From positions 310,001 through 374,000 of the forward strand of contig JBAJFG010000445.1 of the NCBI GenBank assembly GCA_037903475.1: a stretch of 64,000 nt of DNA, in the 5' to 3' direction. Source of the stretch: Ancylostoma caninum (Eukaryota; Nematoda; Chromadorea; Rhabditida; Ancylostomatidae). Made by a program: the position numbers and the translations under genes. Below the pieces are notes generated by a model that was given only the letters and a program-made list of their open reading frames with translations, was not told the DNA's origin and ran no database searches. Of this stretch, positions 15,001 through 26,183 are shown piece by piece (the stretch's first letter is position 1; each line of letters opens with the position of its first letter).

Positions 15001-18000
15001 GATATGCTTGTGTCGCGGTTTAGAATCAACGAGCATAACCGTGGAATCACTCTTACTTTCACCGGTTAGTACATATTTCTTTGCTAACAATGGGCAATGA
15101 CTAAAAGTCCAATTTATAGGCTCACCGGCTCGATCATCAAATAATGGACCTTCTGCGCTGACTCCATATAGCCATCCTATACCCTCAGAACAGTTAGGCC
15201 AAAATGGCGGTATTTCCACTTGCGAGGTTGCTAATCGTCGACGTGGTGGCATAGCGGATTCCAATGGTTCTCAGGCTATTTCTGCGCCAATATTGGTGCC
15301 TGCACAACAGGTTTGCCGTTACCTTTCACGTTAGGATGGTTGGATTGTATCAGTTTGCAGCACAAGCTTAAGTTTTATGAATGTTTGCAGGTCTACGTTA
15401 ACCAAACGGGAGGAGATATGCCTGCTCTACGCCAAACACTGAACAACACGCCTATTCCTCACTCACCATCCCCGGTAATTCTGTTTGACTTCGCTGTCAG
15501 CCAATTTTACAAGAGTTTTTTTTTTCAAAAAGGTGTTCCTACAGAAAATTGTGTATCTTGTTATTTGGAGTGAAAGACTATAATTACTCAAAATGATGTA
15601 TGGAACTCGAAAATGCGTTCATTTAGTTATGTTTATGCCTAATCCGCTGAGCATACGGTTCTAGAATGGAGCACCCCACTAAAGTGACAGTGCTTGCAAA
15701 GACTATACATCACCAAGGACAGTACTGGCTTTCAGTTTGCCATAGAGATAGTCGGACTCAAACATGCTTTATTCTATGAATGACACATCTCATCTTTCCG
15801 GATCTATATTTCGAAAAATGCGCAATAAAGATGCCTGTTTCAAGTGGCTGCTCCATCCACTATCCCACTTCTGCGCTCACCATGTCAGTTCAGTGTTGGT
15901 GGAGCCTTAGAGTCCATATAATACGCACGGTAAAGGTTTCTTGCCACTTTCTGCGGGTTGGTGCATTGCGTGGCGGTTTTCGGGAACACTTCCTGGTCAT
16001 CTTAGAACATGCCCTTGCCGAGATTTTCCCTTCTCTGCAATCTCGAGAATTTTCATTGAGTGACCAACACAACACAGTACCCCTGCGAAAACGCAGAATA
16101 ACCCGTCGTCAAGCCCCAGAACTTGCAGTCAAATCTGGCAGTGCTTTCTCGGCAAGTATTTTCCAAGAAAATGCTTCGTGAGACACTCCTGATAAACTAG
16201 TTAAAGTTGAATCCGTTACAGCAACGCTGATGAGTGGTCCTCAGTTGCTCGGCGAAGTCTAATATATTCTCAGCATTTATTAGGTTTTCCCAGTGTACTA
16301 AAAAGTTCTACGGGCAATGGAGGGCATTGCCTTTGCTTTGAAGCATTTCGAGACCTCGTAAATATGTTATGCTATTGCATGAGTTCAAAGCTGAATTACC
16401 ATGCAAAACTTTGAAAATTCTGTATTGTTCAAAATTATTAGGATTTCTCACTGTATCGACTACGATTGTGTCGTACATTCATTTACTTTTTTTAAATATT
16501 TAGTCAGATTAGCTGATCCATTTTCATGATGCTTCGTTCATCAGCATGATTCACTTTTCAGACAGCTTGCATATTCTGCCGGTGTCGTAATGTGCCTGTG
16601 ATCTGCGAACCATCACATAGGGCATACGATGCTGTGAATTCACTTTGTACCAAATTCAGAGAAGTTCATCCGGTTGCTGCTCAAACGCTATTCTCCGCTC
16701 TGAATTCATTCATACGAGGTTTGCCGGATTTTCTTTCTAAATATTCCTATTTTCATTTCATTCCTATTTAAGAGACAGTAAATCGACGTCACGGACGAGC
16801 TTTGTTCTCTTTCTGTCGATGGCATTATTCACCGCAGTGCTTCGACGCCAGTGGTCAGCATGTCGCCAGCATGCTACCAACTCACTTGAACAGCACACTG
16901 CTTCTCAGCAATTACCAAAAAGGGCTGTTCTATCCTGATCCAGCAAGCGTAACTATAATAACGCCGGTAGCAATGGCGCCCACTGCATGTAGACCGGTCG
17001 TCTCAGCATCTGGGAATTCTAACTCTACAGCGGTATGTTTGCCTGAGATTCTTTCATTAAATCGATGAGAAGTTTTGTTCGGATTTTTTAAATATTATTT
17101 TGTTGTTCCGATTTTTTAAATATTATTTTGTTTTCATCATAGTTTTGTCGAATAGCTTACTCAATCACGGTATAATCATCATCGTTAACACTGACCATTT
17201 TCCACCTGGGTGAAGCGTCACTGATTCGACTAGGGGTAAGCAGGAGTAGTAGTTTGTGCCAATCGGCAGCCCAATGCCGACACTGTGCTATGTTTGGTGC
17301 ACCCATCATAACACAACATGGGCATACTGTGCTGCCCTCTGCGAATGCACTGGTTCGCTATTCCCAGAAGCGTGAATTGTGGGGCTCTAAGAACTGGGTG
17401 TATTTCATCGAGAGAGAAGGGGTGTAACCAGGCTATTATGATTGGCGTATTCGTGCCGCCTATCACGCCTTACTGTTAGGAGTCATATAAAAATACAGTC
17501 ACAGACAAGGGCACCTCAAGCAGTTGAACCAAACAATAATTACAGTGCTGGTCAATTTTTTTTTGCATCACGAGAATACTTCCCATTAGCAACCACGTGG
17601 CGCGGAGGCCAGCTGAGCGGTGGTTTCGGAATGGTGATAAAGAAACAAAAAAGGTGGAAAACATAAGCAAAACATGGTACCGGCAACGACCGATAACTAT
17701 ACAGCCCTGCTGCTCTGTCACGCTCGTAGGTGGTGTGATGCGGTGCACCAGATGGTGGTATTCTATGATTCCTATATGTTTAACCGGCACTGTAGGTAGC
17801 AGAAGCTCAGGCAAAAGGGGTAGGTGGAGTGCGTTGTGCAAGTTGACCAGCCGGTGTTCACGTTGCTCTCCTGGTTATCAATTGAAGCCACTAAACTAAA
17901 GGGATGAAATCAGAGTGCTGAATTGCTGTTGCATACTTCAGCTGGACAATACACTGGGCAATGCACTATTTCATGCCAGTCAAACGCAGTTCCGCAGCAA

Positions 18001-21000
18001 GAGAGATTATCAAACATTCGGCAGAAGAGTATTTACAAAAATACTGTTTCCGCTCCGAGAAAAGAAGTCACCTTGGATCTAATGTGGTCATTAAAGTGCT
18101 AAAGTAAACGAGATCATCTTGCGAAACCCCTCTCACTGTTTTTCCAAGTTCAAGAACTGAAAAGGGCTCGACGTTGTGCGTGCGTGTGGTACCTGTCCGT
18201 AAACAAGTAAGAGATGCCCATCGGCTTCCTCCAGTGACTGCAGCAGGTGATCGATGTCTATTGCTGCGCAATGGCATTCGATTGGGGCGCGATATGGAGT
18301 GTATTGTTGAAGTGAAAAGACTGTAGTGCTGTACTTATTATCATCAACCTCGATTATCCTGCATTGTGGGCGTAGTCTCGGACCACTGTTGTGGACAGTC
18401 TCACTTGGACATGAACTCATTTGGTTACTTTTTCTCGGCGATAAACAATTGCACTCTTCCTCACAGCAAACCACTAAACTACCTCTCTGTTCAAAGGGTA
18501 AAAAAACCAAAGTCTCTAGCGCCCACTCAATACTTCTTTATTTAGATTATTATTAACATGGAGGTTTAGAAAAATAGTTTTTCTTGAGTCTGGTTATTCT
18601 CTGTTTTAGCAATCGGTTATACAACGTTGTGTGGTTTGCGATATCGTTACACCCACACTACTTTGCCGTGCAACAAGTTTCTGTGCGGACTATATGATTG
18701 CTGTACCACTGGTTCCGGCTAATGTCAAAGAGCAGTGGGCGAATAATATCTGTCGTTCAGTAACTGGATCAAAGGCACAGGAATTGCTTAATGCGGTTAG
18801 TTTATTGTCTTGAATAATATTCGATGAGAATGAGTCGTTTCGATTTGCTCTAGCTTTCTTATGGCTTTCCTTTCTTCATTGAGAAAGTGTTTCTGCACTT
18901 TGACTACAAAACTGAATCGATTCGGCAATTAGCAGTTTCGTGGAAGGTGTGGTGGAAATGGCTGAGTCGTGCTCTTACGTATTTTCATGTCGATCAACCA
19001 ATACCGCCATACTGTTTCTGCTTGCACATGTTGCATAACAATTTATTTCTGTTGTTAAGCATTTTTCTAATCAATTCTTTTCAGTTTCGCAGTTCTCATT
19101 CACATCGGCTCTGCATTCGTCATTTCAATCCACGCGCAATGGTGGTAAGCCCTTCTGGCGTTCTTGCGAGAAATCCGTCCTCTATCGCAGAGCTACCTCT
19201 TTTGGATTTCGCTCACTACGCCATGTTGAATACAGAATTCTCCCAGGCTTTCGGCAAACTTCTTGATGTAAGTTTCATTTGATCGAATGATGAAAAGGTT
19301 TCTTTCTCATTCTTGTACTTCTAGGCTATGGAAAAACGACAAAATTCTAATACCATTGCAATGATGCTGAAGATAGTCCAAGAGCTTGTGAAGTGCAATG
19401 ATGAGGTTTGTTTCGAGGTGATCAAAATCCAGCTAATAGCCAAGTCATGCGGATTTTTTTAAGAAATGCTCCCGACCTTTAAATTCGTGCAATGATGTGC
19501 GTTTCCACCGGTTTCATGATCTACAGCACAAATTCGTGTGCATGGAATGCTTCAGCACTACCGATGTCATTCGAACAGAACAAGAAATGATTGAGCACTT
19601 TGTCTTAAAACATACTCAGCGAAGTCGTGAGTGTGATTTCTTCATTGTTCTACAGTTTTTCAAAACCTTTCATTTTACCGTATATGGTTTTAGTTTTCGA
19701 GATATATTTTATTGTTTAAATATATTTTCCTTCGCAAGCTTTTAAAAACGGGTGCAGGAGGTGCTGATCACCTAGATATCCGTGTTCGTTATATTCCGTT
19801 CTTTTGTTCTGTTGTTGTGTTGGGCAGCCTGGTCCCATCCTCCTAGATGTTTATTCGTGAGGCTGTGGAAAATATGGCGACATTATTCGATTGTTACACG
19901 AAGCAGGCGGGTTGTAGGTTTTTTCTCTCACGCAATATGAGCGGGCTTCAGAGATGTGCAGCGCCGCGCCATATGATGAAGGGTAGGCCTCGCCAATGCA
20001 GAGCGAGCTCGCACGGCAAGTGCCGAGAGCAAGGGGGGGGGGGGCTTTCAGAGATTTTGCCTCGCGCGAGCCCTCCGCGGTATTTTGCGAACTCGTTTTG
20101 CGAGTCGTGGAGTCCAATGGTCTAGGGTATTCGTTACCGCGCGGCAAATCCAACGCAACTTCTAGAGCGAGATGTTTCCCGCAGCGGGTCACTTCTCGCG
20201 CCACACCGTGCCGCGGATCGGAAAATATCTGAAGCCCGTTGTACTGTCGTGCATCGCGGTCCTTCACCTCAGACATTTGTGCGGGAGTCCCGCCTGTTAT
20301 CATTTTCGCGACAGAATCGGGAGCTCCGGCAGGAGACACCATTTCAGACGACCTCGGTCTACTCTCCGCTTCAGCGGGACTCGGCTGGCCCACTAAGGCC
20401 CGGTTGAAACCGCGGCCCTTCAGACAATTTCGGGGGCAAATCCCGTTCCGATCGAGCAGGGGGCAAGGGTCGGAACGAGCGTTCGGGTGTCTTTGCCTAA
20501 GAAGTAGGCGCGTTCAGGCCGCTGTATAGCCGCTGTATAGCCGCTGAAAACAGGGCTTGCAATCCTATCCGCCCGTGTATGTCTGTGCTCAGGCCGCCAT
20601 GAGCCCGCAAACCATCGAGCGCTACAGCTCCTAATCCAGAGCACAAGGCAGCATTTTTAACAACTACATACCTGTCAATTGGACGCCGACACCGTGACAA
20701 CCCCTGGGGGATCGGTCACACCTCACGCACAGTCTCGGACGGAAGAGCCCCGAGTTCGACGCCATTGTGGATATCCAAAGTGATCCACCGGAGTATAAAA
20801 GCAACACAAATATGCAAATTCTTATCAGAGATACGAAAAGGTGGCTGTTTGCAACGTCCATCCATGTTTTCGTAGTGCCAGCTTTCTACTTCTACTGATG
20901 CGGACTCGAACCAACCTAACCATTGTTTATGAATGATTGAGAATCCGCTGCTTTATCCACTAGGCCATCCATGCTGCTGATCTCTTCCATCCCAGTGTTG

Positions 21001-24000
21001 CTTTCATCCTTTATCACCTCCCTACTATCACCAACCAATAATTCCGACTGCGCCTGTACCTTATTGAGCCGGAATGTGCAGTCGTTCAGGCCGCCTTTGG
21101 AGATATTTGCCGGCAGTCAGTGGCCGCAAAAACCGGGCCGATGCCCGAAACTTTTCACATAGCGGGCCGAACCCCGACGGTCGTGCATCAACCCAAATGA
21201 TTCTGCGTTCAGCCCGCAATTCGCCCGACAGCGCGTTTGGGCCGCAACATGCGTGGTTCCGCCCGCTGTTTGCCCGCTATGTGTCCTCGTTCAAACGTTT
21301 CGTGGATTTGCCGGAGGTTGGGACGGGATTTGCCCCCAAAAATGTTTGAGTCATTGCGAAGACCAGGCGAGATGCATGGGACGCGGTCGCGCGCAGACGC
21401 GGCGCGGATGCAAAAATGCGTCCGGGTCCGCTAGTGGGGGCCGGCGTTAGCGCACGGGGCGCACGGTGCCGTGCCCCGGAACTCAACGCGTATTTTTGCT
21501 TCCCCATGATTTTCAGTTTCGGTACAAAATCCGGTCTCCCGCACCATGATATTGGTATCATATTGGGACAAAATCAGGTCTCCCGCACCATGATAATGCT
21601 ATCAATTTCGGGACAGCATCGGATCTTCAGCGGAGCTTGCGGGACTAAATCGGGATGTTGCGGGACAACAACTCTCATTTTTGGATGACTCTCGCTCACC
21701 CTCGAGCTGGAGACATCGTTTTATCTGGCAGGACTCCTGCACGAATGTCTAAGACGTGCTTGTCAGAGCAACTCGTCCACTCTTCCGTAGTCACCCACCA
21801 CGAGTTGTATGCCACTAAGTGCCAAAAACTCAAATATAAATTACATTAATTATTATATGAATTTGATTCTGCTGAAATCATTCTTCAAATATAAATTTGA
21901 TAGAATGATTTCAGCAGAATCAAAGTTCAGAAGTACTAAACGAGTTCCTAGGTAGCTTGAAGAGGGATTGCAATTTGCACGGACCGTCTATCATACTTTT
22001 AAAAAAGCTGTAGTAGAAATGCTAACTATGCGAGAAGAGTTTAATATGGGATTCTACCGGTATAAGTCTAGTAAATTCATTCTGATAACTGGGGCAGTTG
22101 TTATAAAATGCAGGAGCCATTCAGCGATACCTAAATGTTTTGTTCACCGTTCTCGTTCACAACATCTTTCTGTCATAACCCTTTAACACAGAAAATTTCT
22201 TAAAATTTGAAGTCGTTCGTTTCTACGTTGGTTTGAAAGAGGCAGGGCCCACACGTTGCCGTATCAGGCAGTTCTAGGCGAATCACAACACGCGGCAGTA
22301 TGCCGGGTAGTGGGGGGGGGGACCTACATCTCATCTATGTATCTGCGTTGACAACCGAAAATTCGCAGCATATGTCCGCCTGCCTTTCATCAGTTACACT
22401 TGCTGCTCATATCCAGTGCCCAAAGGCAATTGTTGAAAGTGATATCTTGCAGCTGGCGATACTTCGATACCAGTGGTCTATTCTTTGCATTGTCCTTTGC
22501 GGAACTGCAGTGCGGCATTTCCTTCGGTGCAGACGTTGCGGAAACACATCAACCATGTCCATTCTAACCAGTTTTCTTGCTCATCGGAGTAAGCACTGTT
22601 CTTTCTTTATTCCTGTAGTTGTTCGTGATATCTCTCCTAAGTTTTTGGTTTAGACATTGGCATCCATTTATGTATTGTTGTTTTTTTTTTCAGTAATTGT
22701 GCAACACGATTCTTCAACTCGGCAAAGATGGCCTTCCACAATGGCGTACACGAGAAACATAGGTGGGTGTTTCGAGTGTTCCTTTCAAATAATTATCTAA
22801 GAAAATGTTGTACGAGTTTATACGAGCTGACGGTGATTGTGGCAGCCACCTTTAATAGTTGTGAATTATCTGGCTAGCACCCACACAAATCCTTGTATTA
22901 GAGGTTCTGTCAATGTCGGGGCACACGGGCAGCCTGATGGTGTAAGTGGTGGACAGGCGAGATCCTGCTCTAAAGGGATACCCTCGTGGAGGCGGTCATC
23001 GCCTATCCGTGGCCGTTCGGCTCCGGCTTCTGGGATAGCCCCTTGGCCAGGCCGAGAGCGGCCATATGTGGTCCCGGTTTCCGGGTTTTTAGTGCCTTTG
23101 CCTGCGTGACGTGAGCGCCGCGCCATCCTTCAAAAATACTTGAGGTAGCTGTGCGCCTCTGTGCTACGCAGACACGTACAGAACTAGGCGGTCCTGTACC
23201 ACTAGTCCTGAAATAGGAATAAGGATGCTAAAAACCCGGGGTTTCTTTTATCACCCCACGTGACAACACAAATGCGGATAAATGGGAAGGTGGAAAGAAG
23301 GGGGTGCAAGATAGTCACGGCCTTACGACCGTTTAACCACAAGCAGTACGCGGGAAGTTTTAGTAAAGTTTATTAAAGCGCTTCACAAAAGGATATAGTA
23401 GGGTAAGGCTAACTACAAATAGGATTATGGCTATATACAGACTATATACAGGTACACAATTGTGTACAAACCCTTACAACTGAAGGGAAACTAGGGAACC
23501 CCGTGAGAGCACCTAAGGTAAGGGTTGAGGACTAAGACGCGGCCGCCACCTATGCCTGGGATGCGCGAGAGCAAGGGAGAACTTACGGATGTAGAGTTTC
23601 CCTGAACTGCTAGCCTCTAAGGCTCGCCTCACCAGACTTCCGTCGGCTTGCGGGACCGCAAGATCGGGAGCTTGACAGCTCTAACGCAACACTGCACACT
23701 ACTAGAGTGGCAGTGGCCAACCGATGCTTCTCTAAGTCCTTCCAAGCTTCGCACTTGAGCGACCTCCCTCCGTCAGCGCACTACGCGAATGAGCCCCGTT
23801 GTATGCGCGCGCCCCGCTTATATAGTGCCGGCCACGCCCACTTGGGTCCTCCCGTTGCGCCCCCTAGGTCCCTCACGGTTACAATACTAAGGTACGACTA
23901 GACAGAAAGTGAACCGTAGAAAAGGGGACAACATAGTATTAGTACAACGTACACATATATCTACAGTTCAATTTATCTGTGTTCCTCTTATTTTACAGCG

Positions 24001-24728
24001 AAATAGAGACTTTTTTCTTTTTCATTTGAAACAGGTGAAAAACCGAAATAGATCCTGTCAACCTTTAAGGAATGCCAGATTGTTCTAACAAGAAGTAACT
24101 TTTTTTTCTTTCAGTTGTGATGTCACATGTTGTTATCTTTGCGGAGTCGCCGATCCGTGGCAGCGTGAGGTAAATGGAGTGAGAATCTCACACGAATTAG
24201 TACATGGAATGAGACGTTTCATCGCTTGCAAAACCTGTATGGCACCTATGGGGCAGGATCCTACGGTATATTTTTCTCTACGACCTTTGCAGACACAGTT
24301 CCATTTTTATCAATCACATAATTTTCTTTTATGTAGATTTATGCTCCTTAGTAATTTAAGGCCCCCTTGTTTTCAGGGGGTAATGCTCATTGATCACTTT
24401 ATGAGGCATCACATGCTGGACCAGCCGAAACGTGTGCGTCACTGCAAAGTGTGTCGGCAAAACGTCATCGAGCCTGGAATTGCAGAACATATTTTGGAAC
24501 AACATCGGGTAATTAAAATTTTCTTCGATTTCAAACGATTGGCGTACTCCTAGTTTAGCCATTTTCTTGAACCCAGTGCGTTTTCAGTTGATCGCATTCC
24601 GAGCTCGTTATGCTCCTCAATCAAATATGGTCTCTGTGATGAATGGTAGTGAATTTTGTGTCTACCTGGGGATTCCACCCGATCTCTGTAAACCGAATCC
24701 ACTGGCTGACTCGTCTGAACTCGGCTAG
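1..24728 (+). CDS. large multi-C2H2 zinc-finger protein, LIN-13-like (5' end outside window)
   Basis: About 45 exons that join in phase, for example 97-193, 271-318, 409-499, 584-668, 777-936, 1013-1110, 1174-1279, 1343-1487, 3867-3945, 5633-5768, 7011-7167, 7580-8120, 9050-9126, 9300-9417, 9517-9692, 9905-10076, 10421-10576, 11692-11845, 12709-12835, 14839-15064, 16561-16720, 18610-18795, 19085-19267, 24115-24265, 24376-24508 and 24588-24728 (stop TAG). At least 15 C2H2-type fingers are visible, such as CEFCGLTLRSYASLRRHYELH (split here: CEFCG near 9062, HYELH near 9110). Several fingers are cut by introns (1487/3867; 13033/13096). There is a basic RRGRKRK patch near 4918, an acidic, disordered region at 7580-8120, an LxCxE motif at 5715-5729 and two THAP-like domains. 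C. elegans LIN-13 is known as a very large zinc-finger protein with an LxCxE motif that acts with LIN-35/Rb and HPL-2 in transcriptional repression. The identity is inferred from this architecture, not from alignment. Exons near 19759-19826 and 22400-22762 are uncertain. It could instead be two adjacent zinc-finger genes. Confidence 0.75.
2280..2965. repeat. 120-bp tandem repeat, 5-6 copies, in intron 1488-3866
   Basis: Units start near 2401, 2521, 2641, about 2750 and about 2870, each holding TTATTGATTTATTGATT, a gcgaaaccgtacc segment, GGGGTTTTTCACCA and TGATCACGAATCTGA. The first two full spacings are exactly 120 bp; later copies are shorter. Since 120 is a multiple of three, the array creates a spurious 114-codon open frame. 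The rest of this intron (1488-2279, 3418-3866) shows nothing recognisable. Confidence 0.85.
3170..3417. mobile_element. foldback MITE, family 'A' copy 1
   Basis: The two ends are inverted copies: left begins CTGGTAACTGTGTAACACGA, right ends with the complement of CTGATAACTGTGTAGCACGA, and the similarity continues for about 55 bp through the 'ggcgtaatggttcg' stretch. A second copy of the same length (248 bp) lies at 33372-33619 in the first intron of wdr-60. No coding capacity. Superfamily not determined. Confidence 0.75.
4149..4665 (-). mobile_element. 5'-truncated non-LTR retrotransposon relic (CR1/jockey-like 3' end)
   Basis: On the minus strand an open frame of about 105 codons (about 4336-4660) reads ...L-E-L-P-S-L-E-S-C-R-R-L-F-D-V-C-M-I-Y-K, then a G-G-N-R-K-L-F patch and S-T-F-G-Q-F-K-R-I-M. 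This is the usual C-terminal tail of CR1/jockey-type reverse transcriptases: 'SLE-RR---D----YK', a basic middle, and an 'S--SFK--L' ending. It is followed by about 180 bp of 3' UTR ending in AATAAATAGAATAGAATAG, a short tandem tail typical of such elements. It lies antisense in an intron of the zinc-finger gene. Confidence 0.6.
5715..5729 (+). other. LxCxE Rb-pocket-binding motif (LQCEE) in the zinc-finger protein
   Basis: Codons TTA CAA TGT GAA GAG in the exon 5633-5768 read L-Q-C-E-E, followed by D-K. This matches the LxCxE consensus with an acidic residue after it, as is usual in pocket-protein ligands. The reading frame is fixed by the neighbouring finger-like C-R-R-C-H-C segment and by phase with the next exon at 7011. 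LxCxE is short and can arise by chance; here the gene context makes it meaningful. Confidence 0.6.
5957..6471. mobile_element. TTAA-flanked MITE (piggyBac-type ends) with a Cys-rich open frame
   Basis: The left end TTAACCCATTGA (5957-5968) is the exact inverse of the right end TCAATGGGTTAA (6460-6471). A TTAA target site followed by CCC is the mark of piggyBac-type elements. Two copies of gcgcggctcaccggtgagct lie at the right side (near 6388 and 6431). The interior is open from 5997 to 6353 and codes C-E-R-C-F-E-C and C-R-K-C patches, reminiscent of the Cys-rich tail of piggyBac transposases, but no catalytic domain is present. Confidence 0.7.
6472..7010. other. remaining intron sequence, nothing recognised
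   Basis: This is the rest of the intron between the exons ending at 5768 and starting at 7011. A 215-codon open frame covers 6597-7244, but only its second half, from 7011, is real exon (it holds the finger with C-W-E-C and H-M-V-V-D-H). The upstream part is rich in F, I and V and shows no domain. Confidence 0.5.
11990..12373 (+). pseudogene. unidentified broken coding-like segment in an intron
   Basis: Within the intron 11846-12708 a frame from ATG 12009 reads about 55 codons to a TGA near 12177. It resumes after a small shift and continues another about 50 codons (…E-K-Y-R-Y-G-I-N-E-M-N-R-K…) to TAG near 12372. Base use is more GC-rich and more codon-like than in the surrounding intron, and there are no intron signatures inside, so it may be a decayed processed gene copy or a transposon fragment. 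I do not recognise the protein. It might also be chance. Confidence 0.3.
14327..14566. mobile_element. Tc1/mariner-type MITE, family 'B' copy 1
   Basis: The left end, after TA, begins CAGTGAACGCCGATGGCGGT. The right end is the complement of CAGTGGATATCGATGGCGGT. CAGTG beside a TA is the usual Tc1 terminus. The right flank is TG rather than TA, so it has decayed slightly. Inside there is a second, inner inverted repeat around cttcccgattt/aaatcgggaag. A related element of similar length (244 bp) is at 49655-49898. Confidence 0.65.
16561..19267 (+). other. tandem THAP-like (C2CH) domains of the zinc-finger protein
   Basis: Domain 1 spans exons 16561-16720 and about 16772-17032. It opens with C-I-F-C and closes with F-C-R-W-H-Y-S-P-Q-C-F. 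Domain 2 spans exons 18610-18795 and 19085-19267. It opens with C-V-V-C, has a conserved central W (E-Q-W-A-N-N) and closes with L-C-I-R-H-F-N-P. The ending C-x2-H-(F/Y)-x-P is the hallmark of THAP zinc-dependent DNA-binding domains. Domain 1 lacks an obvious central tryptophan. The spacing between the two halves is roughly that of THAP. Function as DNA-binding modules is inference. Confidence 0.45.
17033..18609. mobile_element. intron with a TA-flanked 250-bp MITE at 17543-17792
   Basis: The element begins TA-CAGTGCTGGTCAA at 17541 and ends TTAACCGGCACTG-TA at 17794, giving imperfect Tc1-like inverted ends with TA on both sides. The intron also holds a 31-bp direct duplication (TTTTTTAAATATTATTTTG at about 17082 and 17113). 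The remainder, 17160-17540 and 17800-18600, shows no open frame with domain content and is probably decayed repeat. Confidence 0.5.
20395..21690. repeat. GC-rich composite repeat block
   Basis: The block sits in the large intron between the exons near 19627 and 22400. Near 20431 'cgggggcaaatcccgtt' and near 21319 its near-perfect inverse 'acgggatttgcccccaa' form inverted ends about 900 bp apart. Inside are three copies of a 12-bp unit (gccgctgtatag, about 20518-20550). After it, 'ggtctcccgcaccatgat' is repeated at about 21531 and 21579. GC content is far above that of the neighbouring introns. Superfamily not determined. Confidence 0.55.
20890..20978 (-). ncRNA. tRNA-like relic or tRNA-derived SINE (A and B boxes only)
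   Basis: On the minus strand TGGCCTAGTGGA (20957-20968) fits the pol III A box and GGTTCGAGTCC (20902-20912) fits the B box exactly. The acceptor stem does not pair and no convincing anticodon arm forms, so this is not a working tRNA. It is either a decayed tRNA gene or a tRNA-derived element. Confidence 0.4.
21862..21924. repeat. perfect 23-bp inverted repeat with 17-nt loop
   Basis: TTTGATTCTGCTGAAATCAT... is followed 17 nt later by its exact inverse, so transcribed RNA would fold into a fully paired 23-bp hairpin. It lies in an intron of the zinc-finger gene, just downstream of the GC-rich repeat block. No flanking target duplication is evident. Confidence 0.8.
22840..23933 (-). mobile_element. 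LTR retrotransposon fragment: one LTR plus 5' gag leader
   Basis: Read on the minus strand, the LTR would start TGTTGTCCCC at 23933. It has a TATA box (TATATAAG near 23820), an AATAAA signal near 23370, and ends near 23260. A leader and an ATG at 23126 follow, with 86 codons rich in R, G and P (22866-23126) before the element breaks off at about 22840. The promoter-to-polyA order fits an LTR with R-region signals. No reverse transcriptase or second LTR is present. It sits in the intron before exon 24115. Confidence 0.55.
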
Positions 24729-25193
24729 ATCTATGATCATCAAATGAGTGATGCGTTAGCAGCTGATTTGCTTCTATTTTCGGAAAGTGTTGTGCTGGAA
24801 GCAATTTCAGATCGAGTTTAATCTCGTGTGCTATGCTGTCTGCCTCCTTTCGTTGGTGATCTTTGTAGGTATTTTAAATTTGAGCACATACTGGTACACC
24901 ACCTATTGTTGAGAACTAACGTTTGAATTTAAATGAACTCATTTTTTTATCGAGAGCATCAAAACTGAATAAAATTCTGGATTTAACGTGCTTCCGACGA
25001 CTGTGTAGTCTCAATACTGGTACTGGTCTGCAGTGTCTTTACTTATGTGAATAGCTGGTGCAAGATAGTATTATCATTTTTGTTAAGGAGGAGTGGTATA
25101 CTTGAGCCTTTTCTTGTTTCGGATTTCATTTGTATGTTTTTGTTGTAATTGTTGATCTCTTCTATTTCATTTGCTTGTGTTTAGTATACTGAA

Positions 25194-25199
25194 AATAAA
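25194..25199 (+). terminator. poly(A) signal AATAAA of the zinc-finger gene
   Basis: AATAAA lies 466 bp after the stop codon at 24728. The stretch between is AT-rich and has no open frame, fitting a 3' UTR. Nothing else is seen up to the LTR element at 25561. Confidence 0.6.
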
Positions 25200-25560
25200 T
25201 ATAAAGGTGAACAGTTGTACTTACCTTCCTGGATACACGTATTGCTGCTGCGAAACTGTCTTAGCAGTTAGTAGCAGCTATTTCGCACAAGTTACTGGGG
25301 TTGCCAAAAGATCAAAGGAGAGAAATGGAAGGTGATATGTGCGATCTGTATAGGAAACAGCACCAAAAATATGGTCAGAATTACCGTTTCATTTCAGCAG
25401 TACTGGATTGATTACGAATAACAGTTCCGTTACAGATGAGTGGAATGTCGACTTAGAAGAGTCTAATTTCGTGAATGAAGCAGGAAGAAAGTCGCGGATG
25501 CAATGAAGAGAACAAGGAGTTCTAGGGTTCGAGTACATGTCACTGAGTCCACTGCTCTCT

Positions 25561-26038
25561 TGTAGGGTTTGAGAGTAGTCCGCGGGGGTCGAAAGATCAC
25601 TGAGTGGCTTGGCGCGAGATCAAACATTTTGAATCGACCCGCCACATGACAAGCGCCAAAAACGACCCGCAAAAAAAAAACGAGGGGGGTCCGGGGTTTG
25701 GAGGTCCACTTCTTCACTTGGAGTTCTTCGTCGCCCGTGCCCCGTCGTACTGCTACCGCTGCGGCTACTGAAGGCCGCCGATATTCTGTATTTCTGATTT
25801 TGCTCCGGTTGCACCCGGAGTAGTGAGTTTTTATTTTTTTAAATAAAGTTTTTGCTCGTTCTCGTGTGATTACTTTTGTGGTCAAGCGTTAATCGCTTGC
25901 TACTTTGTTTAGTTTTTGTTCTTGTGTTTTCTTTTGGGTACCGTTGAGGGGACTGGGGGTTCTCGTTGATTAGGTGGGAACCGGGACGTTAGACAAAAAG
26001 GGGCTAATAGTTTTTGCAATTAACCCACTTTAGTAACT
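25561..26038 (+). repeat. 5' LTR
   Basis: 478 bp, starting TGTAGGGTTTGAGAG and ending TTTAGTAACT. The stretch AAATAAAG near 25842 may be the poly(A) signal. The end is not the usual CA. Confidence 0.85.
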
Positions 26039-26183
26039 TGGGGGCCGAACCACACTTAGTCCAACGGTCACCCATAAGAGCACAAGACCCACGAGAGGGC
26101 AAAAACTTTATTAGTTGTCTTGTGTGCCTTTTTGCCTAGGTGGTTGATTCCTCGCGGATCCCCCTAGGTATTCATTTTTGGAG

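Noticed and set aside
19851..20393. Minus-strand 180-codon open frame
   Set aside because: GC-rich intronic repeat region, no domain, frames open on both strands.
20890..20978. Functional tRNA gene
   Set aside because: Good A and B boxes, but the acceptor stem and anticodon arm do not pair; kept only as a relic.
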